DNA of 16,149 nt, taken from positions 1-16,149 of the forward strand of contig NZ_JAXUHN010000024.1 of assembly GCF_035916875.1 (NCBI RefSeq), in the 5' to 3' direction. The DNA is from Methylomicrobium sp035916875 (GTDB lineage: Bacteria > Pseudomonadota > Gammaproteobacteria > Methylococcales > Methylomonadaceae). The notes beneath the pieces were generated by a model. That model did not search any database. It was not told the DNA's origin and saw nothing but the letters and a program-made list of their open reading frames with translations. The number at the start of each line of letters is the position of its first letter. Position 1 is the first letter of the stretch. Shown piece by piece: positions 13,804-16,149 of the stretch. The translations under genes were made by a program, and so were the position numbers.

Positions 13804-14534
13804 CACCAGTGTCTTAAGAGTAATTGCGGAATCCGTATCAGCATACCCAAAAACAATTTGGCATGCGTTGTCGCAATCATGACATTATCATGCCATAACC
13901 TGAAATGTGACACTCCATCGTAAGGGTAGTGTACGGCTGTCGGTAGATTGATGGCCTCGACGCCCTGCCAGTGCAGGCGTACGGCGATGTCCACATCATA
14001 ATTCATGCCTTGGCCTATGGGTGTCGTGCTGATTAACTTGTCTACGGCGGCCAGCGGATAGAGCCGAAAACCGCACATGCCGTCGGCTATTGCCAAGGAC
14101 AATGTGTTTATCACTATACACAGATTCGTTATAGAGTGCCCGTACATCCGGCTTATAGGGACGGTTTCATCAAAAACAGGTTGACCTAAAATCATTGCGT
14201 CCGGGTTTAGTCTGCCGGCTTCAACAAAGCGCGGAATATCATCGATATTGTGCTGCCCATCGGCGTCGATTTGTAGCGCATGTGTGTATCCCAGCCCTAT
14301 AGCCGCGTTGAAACCATCAATAACAGCCGCGCCTTTGCCGCCGTTTTTCGCCCGAGTTAGCAGGGTAAGCCAGCCTGATTCCTGCCGCGCGCAGGATTCC
14401 AGCACCTCGGAGCATGCTGCTGAACTGCCGTCATTCACCAGCAGGCAAGGAATGCCATGCCCTTTTATCCTGGATATAACCCGAGGAATAGCCCGCTCAT
14501 GATTATAAACAGGGATGATGATGCAGGTTTTCAT
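13803..14534 (-). CDS. Family 2 glycosyltransferase, aryl-polyene-cluster type
   Basis: A 243-residue GT-A fold glycosyltransferase using a nucleotide-sugar donor, probably on a lipid acceptor at the membrane. The N terminus MKTCIIIPVYNHERAI is typical. VNDGSS (Asp35) and QIDADGQH (Asp90, Asp92, the DxD region) bind the donor and metal. GMCGFRLYPL and the ending YDGVSHFRLWHDN are characteristic of the glycosyltransferases in aryl-polyene clusters. The open frame extends to 14567, but the family starts at MKTCIII, so ATG at 14534 is chosen; it lies nine bases after the small membrane gene's stop. It overlaps the downstream acyltransferase by one base. A final hydrophobic stretch (LFLGMLIRIPQLLL) suggests membrane association. 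Confidence 0.88.
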   Translation of the reverse strand: MKTCIIIPVYNHERAIPRVISRIKGHGIPCLLVNDGSSAACSEVLESCARQESGWLTLLTRAKNGGKGAAVIDGFNAAIGLGYTHALQIDADGQHNIDDIPRFVEAGRLNPDAMILGQPVFDETVPISRMYGHSITNLCIVINTLSLAIADGMCGFRLYPLAAVDKLISTTPIGQGMNYDVDIAVRLHWQGVEAINLPTAVHYPYDGVSHFRLWHDNVMIATTHAKLFLGMLIRIPQLLLRHW

Positions 14535-14542
14535 GCGTGCTC

Positions 14543-14743
14543 TCAATATTGGGTTGCGTAAATGCATTTTCCTGAGCTGTTCGTCACATCCCGGTCAAGT
14601 ACGCGTAAGTTCATCCGCCAGATTGCAAATCCGCAATAAACCATACCAAGCATTAACGGCGGGCTGCTCCAATGTTTAAAGGAGTAACCTGCAATCAGTC
14701 TGATGCCCGGTAAAACGGCCAGAACACAATTGTTCATAAACAC
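14543..14743 (-). CDS. Small membrane protein, possibly truncated COG4648
   Basis: A 66-residue open frame between the acyl-carrier gene and the glycosyltransferase, starting with GTG one base after the carrier's stop (ATG at 14737 is an alternative). Two hydrophobic segments (CVLAVLPGIRLIAGYSF and PPLMLGMVYCGFAIWRM) fit two membrane helices, followed by a polar tail. Its place and the pattern of helix, SF.HW.SPP, helix resemble the start of the COG4648 membrane protein found after the carrier proteins in aryl-polyene clusters. That family is about three times longer, so this may be a truncated relic whose unrelated tail marks a deletion joint. The resemblance is by eye and weak. Confidence 0.5.
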   Translation of the reverse strand: MFMNNCVLAVLPGIRLIAGYSFKHWSSPPLMLGMVYCGFAIWRMNLRVLDRDVTNSSGKCIYATQY

Positions 14744-14744
14744 A

Positions 14745-14993
14745 TTAACCCTGTACTGATTTGATGTAATCGGCTAACGTCGAAATGGAAGCAAAAATCT
14801 TCTTCACATCCTCTTTTTCAGTATCAATTTTTACATTGTACTTTTTACGGATAGCCAGACCTATTTCAAGAGCATCTATGGAATCCAAACCCAGGCCGTC
14901 CTTAAACAGCGCATCGTGACTATCAATATCGGCCACGCTAATATCTTCCAGCGCCAGCACATCAATAATTAATTGTTTTAATTCATTTTCCAT
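14745..14993 (-). CDS. Acyl carrier protein
   Basis: An 82-residue acyl carrier protein. Ser38 in GLGLDSIDALEIGLAI should receive 4'-phosphopantetheine. The four-helix layout is clear: LKQLIIDVLAL, the DSHDALFKDG loop, the recognition helix after Ser38, and a final ISTLADYIKSV. It begins five bases after the stop of the PlsC-type gene, with GAGAGG upstream. DSID in place of the DSLD/DSLT of fatty-acid AcpP, and its place between acyltransferase genes, indicate a dedicated carrier rather than the housekeeping one. Confidence 0.93.
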   Translation of the reverse strand: MENELKQLIIDVLALEDISVADIDSHDALFKDGLGLDSIDALEIGLAIRKKYNVKIDTEKEDVKKIFASISTLADYIKSVQG

Positions 14994-14998
14994 ACGAT

Positions 14999-15775
14999 TT
15001 ATAGACCTCTCTGCTGAGTAAAATAATCTTCTAAAAACTGATTAAAGCGCCGCGCAGCAATCGATTTAGGCTTAATTGTTATAAATTCATCCAGCGCAAT
15101 ATCCTCGCCAACATCCATGGTTAAATGAAATCGTCGGCAAGGAATTTGATACCATGGCTCAGCTTTTGTTAAGGTACTGGGATAACAGGAAAGCGTGACA
15201 GGCGTTACGATCTTGTTTGCCTGTAGGGCTATTGTAGCGGCTCCCCGCTGAAAACGACACGGTTTGCCCGGCACCGAACGCGTGCCTTCCGGAAAAATAA
15301 TCATGGTTCCGCCGGACTGCAACCACTCTACACACTCGGCTATCATTTTTTTAAGATCGCCGTTACTGATATAGCCGGCATTTAAAATAGGCCCTCGCAT
15401 GAAAGGATTACGCCACAGGCTTGCTTTTACAATGCAGTTTGCCTGTTTGATCCGGCTAATTAAAAACAAAATATCAATCAAGGTAGGATGATTGGCAATG
15501 ATCAGTTGTCCCGGACGGTTAAGCTTCTCCAAGCCTTGTATTTCATAAGTCATGAGGCCGAGTCTGTGCATCAGCCCGATGAACACATAAGAGCCGTAAT
15601 GCACAACGCGCTGGCCCCGGCTTATTCGCTGCAAGCGATGGCCAGGCAAAACGGACAGCACCGGAAAAACCAGAAACCTCAATAACAAACCGATCAGCCC
15701 AAAACTGAAAAAACTTAAACCCGTAGCAAAAAGACGCCAGCCGTAGCTTAGCTTTTGGATTATTTTTTGTGTCAT
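14999..15775 (-). CDS. PlsC-type 1-acylglycerol-phosphate acyltransferase family
   Basis: A 258-residue membrane-associated acyltransferase. Residues 15-45 are hydrophobic. The catalytic HX4D motif is His96-Asp101 in ANHPTLIDILFL, and the substrate motif FPEGTRS is at 161-167. IVKASLWRNPFMRGPILNAGYISN is characteristic of the PlsC-like enzymes in aryl-polyene clusters. It likely moves an acyl or polyene chain from the carrier protein onto a glycerol or glycolipid acceptor. It is the first gene of the operon, and the carrier gene starts five bases after its stop. The ATG at 15775 is preceded by about 300 bp without a gene. It could also be a housekeeping-type PlsC paralogue, but context argues against that. 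Confidence 0.9.
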   Translation of the reverse strand: MTQKIIQKLSYGWRLFATGLSFFSFGLIGLLLRFLVFPVLSVLPGHRLQRISRGQRVVHYGSYVFIGLMHRLGLMTYEIQGLEKLNRPGQLIIANHPTLIDILFLISRIKQANCIVKASLWRNPFMRGPILNAGYISNGDLKKMIAECVEWLQSGGTMIIFPEGTRSVPGKPCRFQRGAATIALQANKIVTPVTLSCYPSTLTKAEPWYQIPCRRFHLTMDVGEDIALDEFITIKPKSIAARRFNQFLEDYFTQQRGL

Positions 15776-15861
15776 GTCCAGTCATGCCTCTGATTGCACA
15801 AATTCAACGATCGCTCTTCAGCAAGAAAAAACCTTATAGAAAACAGTTATTTTAAAGGATT

Positions 15862-15878
15862 CTCGTCATCATCACGAG
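15862..15878. promoter_or_regulatory. 17-bp inverted repeat upstream of the glycolipid operon
   Basis: CTCGT, seven bases, ACGAG. It lies about 90 bp before the PlsC-type start in the shared upstream region of two divergent units. A weak TATAAG lies nearer the gene on the minus strand. It may be an operator; this is inferred from place and symmetry only. Confidence 0.3.
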
Positions 15879-15951
15879 GCAGCCCCTTCCAAAGCAAAAA
15901 ATATATATATTCGAGTATACTGCAAACGTTGCGCTTGGCCTAAACCGTTGC

Positions 15952-15981
15952 TTGACAAGGCTGGATAGAGCCTCGTATGAT
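15952..15981 (+). promoter_or_regulatory. Strong sigma70-like promoter
   Basis: A perfect TTGACA (15952-15957) and TATGAT (15976-15981) are separated by 18 bases. Transcription would start near 15988, giving a leader of about 85 bases before the ATG at 16074. Confidence 0.65.
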
Positions 15982-16073
15982 TCGACTGGAGGCTTGGATT
16001 TCCTATCTTCTATCCCCCTCGATATTGGCGTCTGAGCCCATTGAGTTTCCTATCCTAAATAAGGAGAGCGACA

Positions 16074-16149
16074 ATGAACACTGAACAATGCGAAGAAGTA
16101 CGTAAAGAACGATTTGCAGATAAATACAGTCATGAATACGCAAATACTC
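16074..16149 (+). CDS. Partial gene at window edge, unknown product
   Basis: The first 25 codons of a gene cut by the window end, reading MNTEQCEEVRKERFADKYSH and on to EYANT. AAGGAG at 16061-16066 lies seven bases before the ATG, and a near-consensus promoter stands upstream, so this is very likely a real and well-expressed gene. The visible part is polar and charged with no signal peptide. I do not recognise the family. Confidence 0.6.
   Translation, partial: MNTEQCEEVRKERFADKYSHEYANT

Overview
The window looks like chromosomal DNA of a gram-negative bacterium, most likely a gammaproteobacterium. The signs are lipid A-type and aryl-polyene-type acyltransferases, an RlpA-like protein, lipoprotein signal peptides, a BON protein and a CheB/CheR/PAS fusion. 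The gene mix (DUF2383 helical-bundle protein, glycine-zipper stress protein, DUF2934 protein, GGDEF protein) would suit an environmental or methanotrophic relative, but nothing here fixes the genus. I see no rRNA, tRNA, CRISPR array, transposase or intact insertion sequence.

Left part (1-5600, mostly + strand): a stress and redox region. It opens with a likely operon of a secreted BON protein, a glycine-zipper protein and a ferritin-like four-helix-bundle protein. A Prx5-type peroxiredoxin and a glutathione reductase follow as a natural pair, the second regenerating the glutathione the first can use. Next come a decayed EF-hand fragment, a small lipoprotein made almost wholly of collagen-like Gly-X-Y triplets, an exported catalase-fold haem protein and a DUF2934 protein.

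Middle (5600-12000): signalling. On the minus strand a 973-residue CheB-CheR-PAS fusion is translationally coupled to a PAS-only protein. Divergent from it is a Crp/Fnr-type regulator with a perfect 15-bp palindrome between its likely promoter and its start. A stretch of about 400 bp without a convincing gene separates this from an RlpA-like cell-wall protein and a GGDEF diguanylate cyclase with an intact active site and I-site.

Right part (12000-15800, minus strand): a tight operon. In transcription order it encodes a PlsC-type acyltransferase, an acyl carrier protein, a tiny membrane protein, a family 2 glycosyltransferase, an LpxL-type acyltransferase and a membrane-anchored polysaccharide deacetylase. 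Four of these proteins resemble the tailoring and anchoring proteins of aryl-polyene clusters, yet no ketosynthase, ketoreductase, dehydratase or AMP-ligase is present. The likely job is building or anchoring an acylated glycolipid in the envelope. This is the most interesting locus in the window. A new + strand gene with a strong sigma70-like promoter begins at 16074 and runs off the end.
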